From Polyangiaceae bacterium (lineage in GTDB: Bacteria > Myxococcota_A > Polyangia > Polyangiales > Polyangiaceae): 64,000 nucleotides of DNA. The stretch lies in assembly GCA_020633205.1 (NCBI GenBank), contig JACKEB010000012.1:186001-250000 (forward strand), in the 5' to 3' direction. Positions 35,781 to 44,531 of the stretch are shown here, piece by piece. The notes below the pieces were generated by a model. That model was not told the origin of the DNA and made no database searches. It was given only the letters and a program-made list of their open reading frames with translations. Position numbers and translations under genes: made by a program. Position 1 is the stretch's first letter, and every line of letters begins with the position of its first letter.

Positions 35781-36018
35781 TCGTTAGCATCAGCCCTCGA
35801 GTAGCCGCAGCACTGAACAACCGACTCTCGAGAACCCCGGTTGGCGTCCACGCATTTGGCTTCGACCACGCACCGCGCAACAGCGTCGAAGAAACGGCCG
35901 TTCGCCCGATGCTGCGCCGACCCAGGGTCCGAAGCCAGGTGTGGGTGCCGCCCTTTGATTGCAGGCCGGGACCGCCGAGTCCTCGACGTGGCGAGTTGGC
36001 GTATGTAACCTGATCTGA
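35781..36018. other. Intergenic region between FHA genes
   Basis: About 240 bases after the 17-bp repeat with no convincing gene. A ribosome site (CTGATCTGAG) precedes GTG 36019. No terminator seen. Confidence 0.5.
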
Positions 36019-36936
36019 GTGTCCTCAGAGTCCGACAACGGGCGGCGCACCGAACCACGGATGGCCGTTAGCTCCACCCGAGGACCCCTCCTCGCGTGGG
36101 TGCGGTATCGCGGTCGCGATCTGAAGCTAACCGGGTTCGAGACCGTGATCGGGCGCTCCGCGAGCTGCCAAATCGTGCTGGACGACGGCCTCGTGTCACG
36201 GCGGCACGCGCAGATCACGGTTGAAGACGACCAGGTGATTTTGCACGACCTCGGTAGCGTGAATGGCGTCTACATCAACGGTGTGCGCCTCGAGGGCTCC
36301 AAAGAGGTTGGAGACGGCGACCGCATCCTGATCGGCAAGCAGGAGCTGATGGTGCGCACCGCACGCTCGGGAGGCGTGAACAGCGTCACGCTGGCGGAGC
36401 ACCGCGATCGATCTGCGGCGGAGACACTCACCGGGCTCGAGCCAGCACCGTTCGCCGTGGTGCCGCCAGTTGCTGGTGAGCCCACGGGTGACACCGAAGC
36501 CACGCGGAAAGGCGACGCGTTCGACCTTTTGGGTGGTGTTGCCGACAAGGTGCTCGCGATGGGGCGCGGCGCGGAAGCGGAGCGCATCCTCTCCAACTAC
36601 TTGCGTAACCTCCTCGCGTCTCAGCGTCGCGGTGGCACCGAGGTCGCTCCCGCGGTCATCGAGAAGGCAACTTCCTACGCCATCAAGCTGGCGCGCGCGA
36701 CGGGTAAGGGGTCGTGGGTTGACTACGCCATCGAGCTCAACCAGCTGTGCAAGCGGCCGCTGCCGGGCGTCATCGTCGAAGAGCTGTATCAGTTCGTGCG
36801 ACAGGTCGAGGTCGATCTGAAGCTCCTTCGCGAGTACGTCGCAGTGCTCAAGGCAACGGAGCAACAGCTCGGTCCCGCTGAACGCTTCATCGTCCAGCGC
36901 ATCGAGGGTCTCGAGCGACTCGTTGCCGCGCGGTAA
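36019..36936 (+). CDS. FHA-domain protein, paralogue of the preceding one
   Basis: 305 residues from GTG 36019; ATG 36061 is an alternative. FHA residues are VIGRSASCQIVL, LVSRRHAQI and LGSVNGVYINGVR. A variable linker follows. The C-terminal ~135 residues align with those of 34941-35690 (ADKVLAMGRGAEAERIL, ARATGKGSWVDYA, LGPAERFIVQRIEGLERL). The shared domain is not one I can name. Confidence 0.9.
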   Translation: MSSESDNGRRTEPRMAVSSTRGPLLAWVRYRGRDLKLTGFETVIGRSASCQIVLDDGLVSRRHAQITVEDDQVILHDLGSVNGVYINGVRLEGSKEVGDGDRILIGKQELMVRTARSGGVNSVTLAEHRDRSAAETLTGLEPAPFAVVPPVAGEPTGDTEATRKGDAFDLLGGVADKVLAMGRGAEAERILSNYLRNLLASQRRGGTEVAPAVIEKATSYAIKLARATGKGSWVDYAIELNQLCKRPLPGVIVEELYQFVRQVEVDLKLLREYVAVLKATEQQLGPAERFIVQRIEGLERLVAAR

Positions 36937-36977
36937 TGGTTCGCGGCGTCGCCGAGCGTTGGTCGCGCGGTAAATGG

Positions 36978-37433
36978 CTAGCGGCGCTTGGATTTGCGCG
37001 CGAGGGTGAGTTCTGCAGCCTCTTTGATGCGCGCGCGCAGCTCCGGGTCCTCGACGGACTCCAGGTGTGCCACCAGTTCTTTCGGCAGTTCGGCGCGGGG
37101 CATCGTGGGGGCAGGGCGGCGAGCTTTGGCTTTCACCGGTTGTCCGGGGCGCCCCAAGTCGACGACCCGAAATCTCAGCTGCTTGACCTTCACTCCCGCC
37201 TCGTTCAGGCGGGCCAAGATGGGCTCGCTCAGCAGCGCGAGTTCCTGTGCCCAGACGGGTGAAGCGACCTTGACGGTGAGCACATCACCCTTCAGCCAAC
37301 CTGCTTCGGAGCGTGCGGCGACGCGGGGCCCCACGACCTCACGCCAAAGCTGACGCAGCCTTCCTCCAGGATGCGCCGCCTCCACGCCCTGGAGCAGGCT
37401 GGCGAGTTTCGATGGAGCGAGGCGTTGGGCCAT
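36978..37433 (-). CDS. DUF721/DciA-family protein, candidate DnaB loader
   Basis: 151 residues from ATG 37433 (ATG 37460 in frame adds 9 residues). The first 95 residues match the DUF721 pattern: LWREVVGPRVAARSEA, GWLKGDVLTVKVASPVWAQE, LKQLRFRVVDLG. DciA is the ancestral bacterial loader of DnaB when DnaC/DnaI are absent. The C-terminal ~50 residues are basic and Pro-rich. DnaB itself is at 8275. Confidence 0.82.
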   Translation of the reverse strand: MAQRLAPSKLASLLQGVEAAHPGGRLRQLWREVVGPRVAARSEAGWLKGDVLTVKVASPVWAQELALLSEPILARLNEAGVKVKQLRFRVVDLGRPGQPVKAKARRPAPTMPRAELPKELVAHLESVEDPELRARIKEAAELTLARKSKRR

Positions 37434-37646
37434 GGGGGAGTTTGTTGGGGGGAGGTGCATTGTTTGTCCGTCTGCACCTGCCGCGGGGACCGCGCTGATC
37501 TCAGCGCTCGGCACAGCGTAGCGCGCATGCGGGCGAAAAGTCTCGCGACTGCAGCGACGCTTCGGCCTCGCGGAACCTGCGTGATGCAGCGTGACCGGCG
37601 GACGCGTGGACGACGTCGTGGCGGAAGAGTATGGGAGTAACAGCGA

Positions 37647-38009
37647 ATGCTGATGCCTCGGTCCGCTCCGTTCCCATTCGAAGCCGTACGGGATTTGATC
37701 GGTATCCTGCGCGCGATGTACGTCGCGGAGCGCGCGGGCCGACATGATCTCACGCGCTTGAAGCGGATTCAGCAGGTCGCCGAGCGCCTAGCGCTAGCCC
37801 AGGAACTCGCGTTGGAACACGAACCCGAGACGCTTGGCCACGCCGCTGCGTGGCGCCATGCGGAGCGCGCCACTCAGGACCTTGGGGAGCTCGTGGACCT
37901 CACGACGCCCCTCGAACCCACCCTCGAAGCCGCTTCTCGGCGCGTCACCGAGCTGGGGCGCAGCGACGCTCGCGGCCAGGGACTCAAACGCAGGCGATCG
38001 CGCGGTTGA
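37647..38009 (+). CDS. Hypothetical small helical protein
   Basis: 120 residues from ATG 37647 with GGAG about 10 bases upstream. The helical sequence (EAVRDLIGILRAMYVAERAG, LKRIQQVAERLALAQELAL) ends in a basic tail. It overlaps neither neighbour. No family recognised; the coding call rests on the ribosome site and amino-acid composition. Confidence 0.55.
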   Translation: MLMPRSAPFPFEAVRDLIGILRAMYVAERAGRHDLTRLKRIQQVAERLALAQELALEHEPETLGHAAAWRHAERATQDLGELVDLTTPLEPTLEAASRRVTELGRSDARGQGLKRRRSRG

Positions 38010-38108
38010 GGCGAAACGGTCGCCTCGGCGCGCCCACCGCGAAGCGCTCAGCTCCGCGTTTTGGGCGGCGAACATGCAGGTACGGCCACTTGGTCTAAAG
38101 TAGGTGAT

Positions 38109-38540
38109 GTGAGCGAGCCCGAGTCAAACGTCGTGACCCGTCGGGGAGACGCACCCTCCGACTGCGAGCCGGCGACTTCTTCTTCCATCGCGGTTTCGGT
38201 GGAGGTTGAGGAACCCGCGCCACCCACCCCTCGCAGCGTGGCGACACCGACCTCCGATCGGACCACCACGCTGTTGTCTGCGCCAACTCCGGCATCGACG
38301 TTCGAGGTGGAGACGGAGGATCGCCTGACGCGGCTTGAGCGTGAACTGTCTTTCCTGCGGGGCCGCCTGGAGTCTGTAGAGGCGCAGAGTCGGCTGGCCC
38401 AAGAAGTCCGGCGCCAAGCCGACTCGGACGACTCCGGTGAGAGCGCGAGGCCCGCGCCGTTCGGTCCAAAACAGTGGCGAGTGGTGGCGCTCTGGCTGCT
38501 GGGGCTCGGTCTGCTCGCGGCCTACGGCCTGCTCAAATAG
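38109..38540 (+). CDS. Tail-anchored coiled-coil protein
   Basis: 143 residues from GTG 38109. Residues 1-75 are Pro/Thr/Ser-rich, 75-105 a short coiled coil (RLTRLERELSFLRGRLESVE), and the last ~20 residues a transmembrane helix (WRVVALWLLGLGLLAAYGLL), making it C-terminally membrane anchored. Function unknown. Confidence 0.6.
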   Translation: MSEPESNVVTRRGDAPSDCEPATSSSIAVSVEVEEPAPPTPRSVATPTSDRTTTLLSAPTPASTFEVETEDRLTRLERELSFLRGRLESVEAQSRLAQEVRRQADSDDSGESARPAPFGPKQWRVVALWLLGLGLLAAYGLLK

Positions 38541-38750
38541 GCGCGTGGTGGAGCGCTCTCCTTGGTAAGAATTTCCGTGCGGTTAAATGGGGCCCGCCAC
38601 TATGGATCAGCGTAGGCCCAAAGGGGGCCCGTGCGCTCGCCGCATGCAGGCAAAGGCGCTGCAGCGGAAACGATGAAACGGGCGCGGAAGGCGCCTCGTC
38701 TTTGGATGTTCACCGAAACTCGGTTGAGGGATTCGGGAACCGTTGAGTTG

Positions 38751-38835
38751 TGCCGGAGGTGAGACTCGAACTCACACAAGGGGTTACCTCGGCGGATTTT
38801 GAATCCGCTGCGTCTGCCAATTCCGCCACTCCGGC
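38751..38835 (-). tRNA. tRNA-Leu, anticodon CAA
   Basis: Read on the minus strand: acceptor GCCGGAG pairs with CTCCGGC, D-arm GTGGCGGAATTGGCAGAC, anticodon loop TTCAAAA (anticodon CAA, codon UUG) on stem GCGGA/TCCGC, an extra (variable) arm GAGGTAACCCCTTGT, and the T-arm with GTTCGAGTC. 85 bases including the discriminator A; the 3' CCA is not encoded. The long variable arm is expected for tRNA-Leu. Confidence 0.95.
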
Positions 38836-39002
38836 AGGAGTCCGGAATCACTGGGGTTTTGTCCCAGCGATTCCGGGGGCGTGATTCTTAGGTGATCCTT
38901 AGACGTTGCGCCAGAAGTTTCTTGTTTGGGGATGAGTGACGATCCTGCCTCCAAGCGAGGCGTGGCTTGCGCGATCATGACGCGGCGCGCAAGATCCGGA
39001 GG

Positions 39003-40106
39003 ATGGACGTCTGGTTCAGCGCTGGCCTCGGCTGGACGTGGCTCGTCGCTAGTCTTCTCCTGCTGTTGCTCGGCCTGTTGGCGGGGGTCAGCTGGTGGCG
39101 CTCCAAGCGGCGCTTCAAGCAGCGCGCCCATGCTTCCAACGTCGCGCTGCTGGCTAGGGAGCCGTCGCCCTCGAGACCCCTAGCGGACCCGCCGCGGGTC
39201 GCATCACCGGCGACGCCCAAGCGTGGGGCTGAGCCAGAACCAGCGGCTTCGACCAATGTCCGCCCCGACTTCCCTTCGGGCATCGAGGGACTGCCCAGCG
39301 CCGCAGTCGCGGGCAGCGTCGAGGTGGTCGAAATCGTGGAGGTCGCCGAGGCTGCCGCGGTTGCTGAGCCGACGCGCTCGCCGACCCGCCACCCCCTGGT
39401 ACTGGTCCACGGGGTGCTCGGCTTCGATCGCGTGCGTGTCGGCGGGATTCACGTAAATTACTTCCGCGGGGTAACGGATGAGTTGCGGCGCAACGGCTTC
39501 GAGGTGCATGTCGTTCGCGTCGACCCCCTGGCGCCGATCCCGGTCCGAGCGGCTCAGCTTGCGGAGCAGGTGTTGGCGCTCGGAGTCGGACGCGTGAACT
39601 TGGTAGCTCACAGCATGGGGGGGTTGGACGCCCGCTACGCTTTGGCGCACTTGGGGCTGGAGGCGTGCGTCGCCTCCCTCACCACGATCGGAACGCCTCA
39701 TAGGGGTACTCCGGTCGCTGATCATGGAACGCGTTGGCTTGGGGACATGCTCGGGTTGCGGCGTGTGGCCGAACGTTTCGGCGCGGAAGTGGAAGGCTTC
39801 TGGGAGCTGACGACGCATCGCATGGAGCGTTTCAACGCGGAGGTACCTGACGTCAACGGCGTTTGGTACGCGAGCGTCGTGAGCGAGGGGCGCTCTGCCA
39901 ATCCGCTGTTGCGCGTGACCCAAGGCCTCCTCCAACGTGGGCACGGCGCGAGCGACGGCTTGGTGCCCACCGATTCCCAACGCTGGGGTACGGTCGTAGA
40001 CCACGTCGACGCGGACCACTGGGCGCAGATCGGCTGGGGAGTTGGCTTCGACGCGCCACAGCTCTACGTGAGGCTCGGCCGCGTGCTGGGCGAGCGCGGT
40101 CTCTGA
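39003..40106 (+). CDS. Membrane-anchored lipase/alpha-beta hydrolase
   Basis: 367 residues from ATG 39003, where GGAGG directly abuts the start; a TTG at 38967 with GAGG at 38957 is an alternative. An N-terminal helix (residues 10-32) and a basic stretch anchor it, then a Pro/Ala/Val linker. The hydrolase has HPLVLVHGVLGF (oxyanion HG), the nucleophile elbow VAHSMGG with Ser204, a likely Asp in GASDGLVP and a His in HVDADHW. It resembles class 2 triacylglycerol lipases; substrate unknown. Confidence 0.87.
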   Translation: MDVWFSAGLGWTWLVASLLLLLLGLLAGVSWWRSKRRFKQRAHASNVALLAREPSPSRPLADPPRVASPATPKRGAEPEPAASTNVRPDFPSGIEGLPSAAVAGSVEVVEIVEVAEAAAVAEPTRSPTRHPLVLVHGVLGFDRVRVGGIHVNYFRGVTDELRRNGFEVHVVRVDPLAPIPVRAAQLAEQVLALGVGRVNLVAHSMGGLDARYALAHLGLEACVASLTTIGTPHRGTPVADHGTRWLGDMLGLRRVAERFGAEVEGFWELTTHRMERFNAEVPDVNGVWYASVVSEGRSANPLLRVTQGLLQRGHGASDGLVPTDSQRWGTVVDHVDADHWAQIGWGVGFDAPQLYVRLGRVLGERGL

Positions 40107-40108
40107 CG

Positions 40109-41122
40109 CTACAGCTTGCGAACCCAGCGCTGGAAGTCGGTATCGAAGTCTCCAGGTGCCTTTCCGGTTACCTCGCGGAAGCTAATTGAGCCGTCGGGGT
40201 CGGTGGCGTGGCGCTCACGCCAGAGCCGATAGAATGCCCACAGCTGACCCCGCTCGTCGAGCCACTGGCAAAAGTAGCGGGCGAGGGAGTAGTAGAGGTC
40301 CTCTGAATTCCCACGAAACTCCGAGTCCTTGAGCTGAAAGAGCCGCGTGAGCGTGGCCTGAGAGCGCTCTTTGGGTGAGCGAATTGCACGTGTCAGCCTG
40401 GGTAGTCGCCAGTTGGTCGCTCCGTGGATTTCTCCCTTGTGGGGCACGACCGGGTACTCGAACAGCGATGCCAGACCCTCGTTCAGCCACTCGGGTGCCG
40501 CGGGGAAATCGGCGTCCAGGATTGGGTGCACCAGCTCATGGGTCAGCGTGCCGACGCCGGGACCCAGATTCATGGTGATCTGCCGTTCGTCCGGGTGGTA
40601 GAAGCCGTAAGGTGTTGAAGGCGGCTCCCCATAGTGGCGTTTGCAGTAGGCTTCGTAGCTGCGTGCGTCAGGAAACAGCAGCACCTTCACCGGGCGTGAA
40701 GGGAGGCGGTCGAAGCGCTGGTTCAGGTACGCATCCAGCACGCGCTCCACGAAGCGCTGACTCTGGACGAAGGTCGCCTTGGCCATTGCGCGAGGCGCCG
40801 CGACGACGAACGTATTCCGCAGCGTACTCAGGTGAATCGAGTCGCCGAGGTCCGCCCGCAACGCCTCCCGTGTGGCTGCGAGCTCCGCGGCGGTTGGCGT
40901 TGAAGGCGCCGCGCCGGTCGGGGTGTTTGTGGCTCCGAGCGCTGCACCAGGCGGAGCGGCGGCGCTGGGTGGAGTCGCCGCGCTGGGTGACGCTACGCGC
41001 CCTGGCGCTGAAGTCGTCGGGGGGGGCTCGCTTGCGTTGGGCTCGATCTGCGCCCGCGCGTTGGGAGGCACGTCGCGGCAGGCGCTTACAGCGAGACACA
41101 GCCCGAACAGAAGACGACGCAT
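40109..41122 (-). CDS. Metallopeptidase-like lipoprotein
   Basis: 337 residues from ATG 41122. The signal sequence ends in the lipobox AVSAC (Cys15), followed by a Pro/Ala/Thr linker to about residue 80. The peptidase part has HELVH at 195-199 with a downstream Glu at 215 (EWLNEGLASLFEY), the HExxH...E arrangement of gluzincin zinc peptidases. It converges with the lipase gene, ends 2 bases apart. Substrate unknown. Confidence 0.85.
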   Translation of the reverse strand: MRRLLFGLCLAVSACRDVPPNARAQIEPNASEPPPTTSAPGRVASPSAATPPSAAAPPGAALGATNTPTGAAPSTPTAAELAATREALRADLGDSIHLSTLRNTFVVAAPRAMAKATFVQSQRFVERVLDAYLNQRFDRLPSRPVKVLLFPDARSYEAYCKRHYGEPPSTPYGFYHPDERQITMNLGPGVGTLTHELVHPILDADFPAAPEWLNEGLASLFEYPVVPHKGEIHGATNWRLPRLTRAIRSPKERSQATLTRLFQLKDSEFRGNSEDLYYSLARYFCQWLDERGQLWAFYRLWRERHATDPDGSISFREVTGKAPGDFDTDFQRWVRKL

Positions 41123-41170
41123 GCGAGAGGCGTCGGCCCGGCCTTAGGTTGTGTGACACGGAAAACCTAC

Positions 41171-43000
41171 CTAGTGCCAGGTCAAGCCGAGATCCGCGCT
41201 CTCCGCGAACTCGATGCGCAGCACGTCACTCCGCGTTTTGCCCCCGGCACGTCGCCAAAACACCAGCAAGCCGGGTGGCGTCTGGTCAGCTGTGGGAAGT
41301 AACAACAGCAAGGGCTGACTGGCATTGCCGAGCTCTCCTGGCCGCGCGACTTCCACCGGTTCTCCGCTGCCTTCGGGAGTCACGCGTTGCACGAGCAGCG
41401 CCCCTCCCACGATGTACGCCAGCAGCGTGGTCCGGTCCACGCAGGTTGCTTCAGTGCGAAGCGCCGAGTTTGCGTTGAAGAGCACCGGTGTGTCGACCGA
41501 GAGGGGCTTCGTCGGAGCGGCGGGCTCGCGTAGCGTAAGGCGCTCTTTCGTTACCTCGAGGATCCGCGGGGCGCAGCGACCGCAGACAAGATTCGGCCGA
41601 GTCCCCTCAGGGAGCTGCCAGCGCTGGGAGATCGGCGTCGACTTGTCTGCTGAGTACAAGAGCAGGCTGGCCCCGCCGGGCCCGCGTCCGAGGAGCGCGG
41701 TCGCGCCGCCGCAGCGGTCCCGGCTCTCCAGGACTTCGTAGGCTTCAGGCAGGCCTGCCGGTGCTGCAAGCGCCTCTGTCTGAGTCGGACCGAGGGGAAC
41801 TAGCTGCACGCCTTGGTGCTCGAGGAAGGCACGCGGCGGGACACTCGCTGCGGCGATCAAGGAGCCCGCAACGGTGCGCGTGCTCTGCGCTTTTCGTTGG
41901 GCGTCGTAGTACGTGAATTGCGTGGTTGGCTCCGCCTTCGGATCCGTTGCCTGGTGGATCCAAACAAAGCCGCCATCGCTCAAGGGGACCAGCCGGGCGT
42001 CGGGAAGCTTGGACTTGGTCGCTGCCGCAGCCTGGACGTCGCCTTCGCCCGCCACGTCGAGCGCCAGGGTCAACTTGGTCAGCGCAGGGTCGCTGAAGTA
42101 CGCGCGACCGACGTGCGCGAACGACTCGCTGATCCTCAGACCTTGTTCGGAACTCAACAAGTCGATCCGGGGCAAGCTGCGGTCCGCCGGCGCGGCTGGA
42201 GCGTCGGGGGTGAGCAAGCTCAACGTCCGCCACGAAGCGGCGCCCTCAGCCTGGGTGAACGCGCCAGCCACCCAGCTACCAAAGCGGTTGCGACGCCCCC
42301 GGGTGGCCACCACGACACGCGGAGTCGGGCTGGCGTCTGCCGCCATTCGGAAGTTGGCGATCGGCTCTCCGAGGCTGACCTCGAGGGCGAGCCGGGGAGC
42401 GGGTACGCCGCTCGCCGCCTCTCCGGTTAGCGGGCACGCGCCCACGTCGTACGCCTTCTCCGCTTGGGCCACCTGACAAGTGAGCTCCAGGAGTCGGTTG
42501 GTGTCAGCGACGAGGCCAAGGGTTGGGCTCTCGGAGCCATCACCGGGCTTCTTCGATAGCTCCTCTGCCGGCCTCGCGTAGTCGAACGCTACCAGGCGTT
42601 GGGCGATGGTGCGGATTGTCGCGACCTCGTTTGGGGAACGATGGTAGAAATTATCCGCGTGGATTTTTGAGTCGGCGTCCACGGTTGCCGCGAGCGGAGC
42701 ACAGTCCGCGAGCGGTCTTGCGCTCGAGCGGCTGAGCGCCAGGCGCTTGAACAGCATCGCTTCGAAGCCTCGCTTGGCTTCCGGTGAAGCCGGATCCGGC
42801 GGTCGCGCTCCAACGATGCACGCCGCAAACTGACTCGCGGCACCGTGCAGGCGCGCGGCGGTCTCGGTCGCTGAGCGTCGTGAGACGTACCAGTGGGCTG
42901 CCAGCCCCGCCGCGACTGCGAGCAGCGCCCACCGTCCTCGACTCCACGCCAAACGTGGGCGTGGGGGTGGCTCTGGTGCGGTTGCGCTGTGCTCGGGCAT
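41171..43000 (-). CDS. Membrane-anchored hypothetical protein
   Basis: 609 residues from ATG 43000. A Pro-rich start precedes one transmembrane helix (WALLAVAAGLAAHWYV, about 27-42). The rest is exported with scattered Cys residues and a beta-strand repeat pattern that may be a propeller (GGASLLLYSADK, FVWIHQATDPKAE). No family recognised. It is upstream of the peptidase lipoprotein, 48 bases away, on the same strand. Confidence 0.65.
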   Translation of the reverse strand: MPEHSATAPEPPPRPRLAWSRGRWALLAVAAGLAAHWYVSRRSATETAARLHGAASQFAACIVGARPPDPASPEAKRGFEAMLFKRLALSRSSARPLADCAPLAATVDADSKIHADNFYHRSPNEVATIRTIAQRLVAFDYARPAEELSKKPGDGSESPTLGLVADTNRLLELTCQVAQAEKAYDVGACPLTGEAASGVPAPRLALEVSLGEPIANFRMAADASPTPRVVVATRGRRNRFGSWVAGAFTQAEGAASWRTLSLLTPDAPAAPADRSLPRIDLLSSEQGLRISESFAHVGRAYFSDPALTKLTLALDVAGEGDVQAAAATKSKLPDARLVPLSDGGFVWIHQATDPKAEPTTQFTYYDAQRKAQSTRTVAGSLIAAASVPPRAFLEHQGVQLVPLGPTQTEALAAPAGLPEAYEVLESRDRCGGATALLGRGPGGASLLLYSADKSTPISQRWQLPEGTRPNLVCGRCAPRILEVTKERLTLREPAAPTKPLSVDTPVLFNANSALRTEATCVDRTTLLAYIVGGALLVQRVTPEGSGEPVEVARPGELGNASQPLLLLLPTADQTPPGLLVFWRRAGGKTRSDVLRIEFAESADLGLTWH

Positions 43001-43153
43001 GAGTCGCGCATCCTACGCCGAAAGCCGGGTACGGCTCCGCCTCACCCCCAAAAAAACCAGGGGCATCAGCGCTCTCGACGCTGGGAGGCTCGGGTCGATC
43101 GGCGCAAAAACCGGGGTGCGCAGCGATGTAGGATGGTGTAAGCCCCTTCCCGC

Positions 43154-44377
43154 ATGAAGCGGACCCTCCCGACGCTCGCGCTGCTTGGCGTACTGGTCAC
43201 ACCTCTGACGCTCGGCGCTGAGCCCGCGCGAAGCCACATCTACGGTGGTCAGCCCACCGTCAGCTGCCAGTGGCCCACGAGCGTGTTCCTGGGCGGCTGC
43301 AGCGGCACACTGATTCACCCTCAGGTCGTGATCTACGCCGCTCACTGTGGCGATAACATCCCGGAGGTCGCTTTCGGCGAAGACGGTAGCCAGCCGAACC
43401 GTGTCGTCGAAACTGAGAAGTGCCAGGTGTTTCCCGGCGGCAGCCCGACTGGGAGCAACGCCCACGGTACGGATTTCGCGTACTGCGTGCTCAAAGAGGC
43501 GCAGAACGACATCCCAATCGTCCCCGTATTGATGGGCTGCGAGACGGAGATCCTGAAACCAGGTCAGGAGGTCGTCGCGGTCGGCTTCGGCAACACCGAA
43601 CAGGGCGAGTTTGGCATCAAGCACGCGGTGACGATGCCATTTCGCTACTTCGACCAATACGGCCAAGCGTTCATTGGGGGCGAGGGCAAGGACACCTGCC
43701 AGGGCGACTCTGGAGGCCCGGTGTATGTCCGCCTTGCGGATCAGAGCTGGCGCGTCTTCGGCATCACGAGCTACGGCGATGGCTGCGGTGGGGGTGGCTG
43801 GTACTCGGTGATGCATCGCCACATCGAGTGGGTGGAAAAGAAGAGCGGCATCGACGTGACGCCGTGTCATAGCGCGCGCGGTGACTGGGAGCCGAGTGCC
43901 GCTTGCGGTAATTTCCCTGTGGATACGACTGGGGCGAGCGCAGACTGGATGCACGGCTGTACCCAGCCAGTGGACAGCGGTTACTCGCAGACTTGCGGCG
44001 CGCCTTATGTGCCACCGGCGCCTGTGGGTGGAGCTGGTGGCGTTGGTGGAGCGGCAGGTGCAGCGGGAGCCGCAGGCGCAGCGGGAGCCGCAGGCGCAGC
44101 GGGGATCGGCGGTGGCGCCGGAAGGGCGGGCGCGCCAACCTCCGGCGGCGCTGGCGGCGTTGGTGCATCTGCTGGTAGTGCGGGGCAAGCCAGCGCTGGG
44201 GCGGGCGCGGGCGGCACCGGAGACTGCGTCAGCGACTGCGAAGAGCCGCCCGTGGATATCGTGGATCGGGGCTGTGGCTGCCGCGTCGGCGCCTCTCACA
44301 CAGGCGCCGCGGCATTGTGGGGTCTCGGCTTGCTGGTTGTGCTGAGCCGCCGTCGAAGGCGCTCAGCACGCGCCTGA
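43154..44377 (+). CDS. Secreted trypsin-like serine protease with MYXO-CTERM-type tail
   Basis: 407 residues from ATG 43154. The signal peptide ends near residue 22, and HIYGG (29-32) resembles the activation site of trypsins. Catalytic residues are His64 (AAHC), Asp107 (GTDFAYC) and Ser186 (CQGDSGGP). A Gly/Ala linker (about 290-370) leads to DRGCGCRVG, a hydrophobic helix and RRRRR, the pattern of MYXO-CTERM sorting signals that anchor proteins to the myxobacterial surface. Confidence 0.92.
   Translation: MKRTLPTLALLGVLVTPLTLGAEPARSHIYGGQPTVSCQWPTSVFLGGCSGTLIHPQVVIYAAHCGDNIPEVAFGEDGSQPNRVVETEKCQVFPGGSPTGSNAHGTDFAYCVLKEAQNDIPIVPVLMGCETEILKPGQEVVAVGFGNTEQGEFGIKHAVTMPFRYFDQYGQAFIGGEGKDTCQGDSGGPVYVRLADQSWRVFGITSYGDGCGGGGWYSVMHRHIEWVEKKSGIDVTPCHSARGDWEPSAACGNFPVDTTGASADWMHGCTQPVDSGYSQTCGAPYVPPAPVGGAGGVGGAAGAAGAAGAAGAAGAAGIGGGAGRAGAPTSGGAGGVGASAGSAGQASAGAGAGGTGDCVSDCEEPPVDIVDRGCGCRVGASHTGAAALWGLGLLVVLSRRRRRSARA
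44051..44104. repeat. 18-bp in-gene repeat coding Ala/Gly linker
   Basis: GCGGGAGCCGCAGGCGCA-type units with a roughly 18-bp period lie in the protease linker. They encode AAGAAGAAG repeats. Confidence 0.75.
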
Positions 44378-44531
44378 GTCGTGTGCCAGCTGTGCCAAGA
44401 TCGACGATGTGTGTCACGGCCCACTCGGCAACCTGAGCTGAAGTCCGGCAATTCCAGGGGACTCCGCCTGGCACTCGGCTTGCTCTAGGCACCTCTGAAA
44501 CCGCCACCTTGGCGGCGCTTGGAGGAGCCTG

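Noticed and set aside
38751..38835. tRNA-Leu as an integration site of a mobile element
   Set aside because: No integrase, direct repeat of the tRNA 3' end, or composition change was seen on either side.
38967..39002. TTG start upstream of the lipase-like gene
   Set aside because: Kept only as an alternative: GAGG is well spaced, but the 12 added residues are highly charged and precede a membrane helix that begins naturally at ATG 39003.
43013..44299. 428-codon open frame on the minus strand
   Set aside because: Antisense to the serine protease with an intact catalytic triad; the shadow has no domain pattern.
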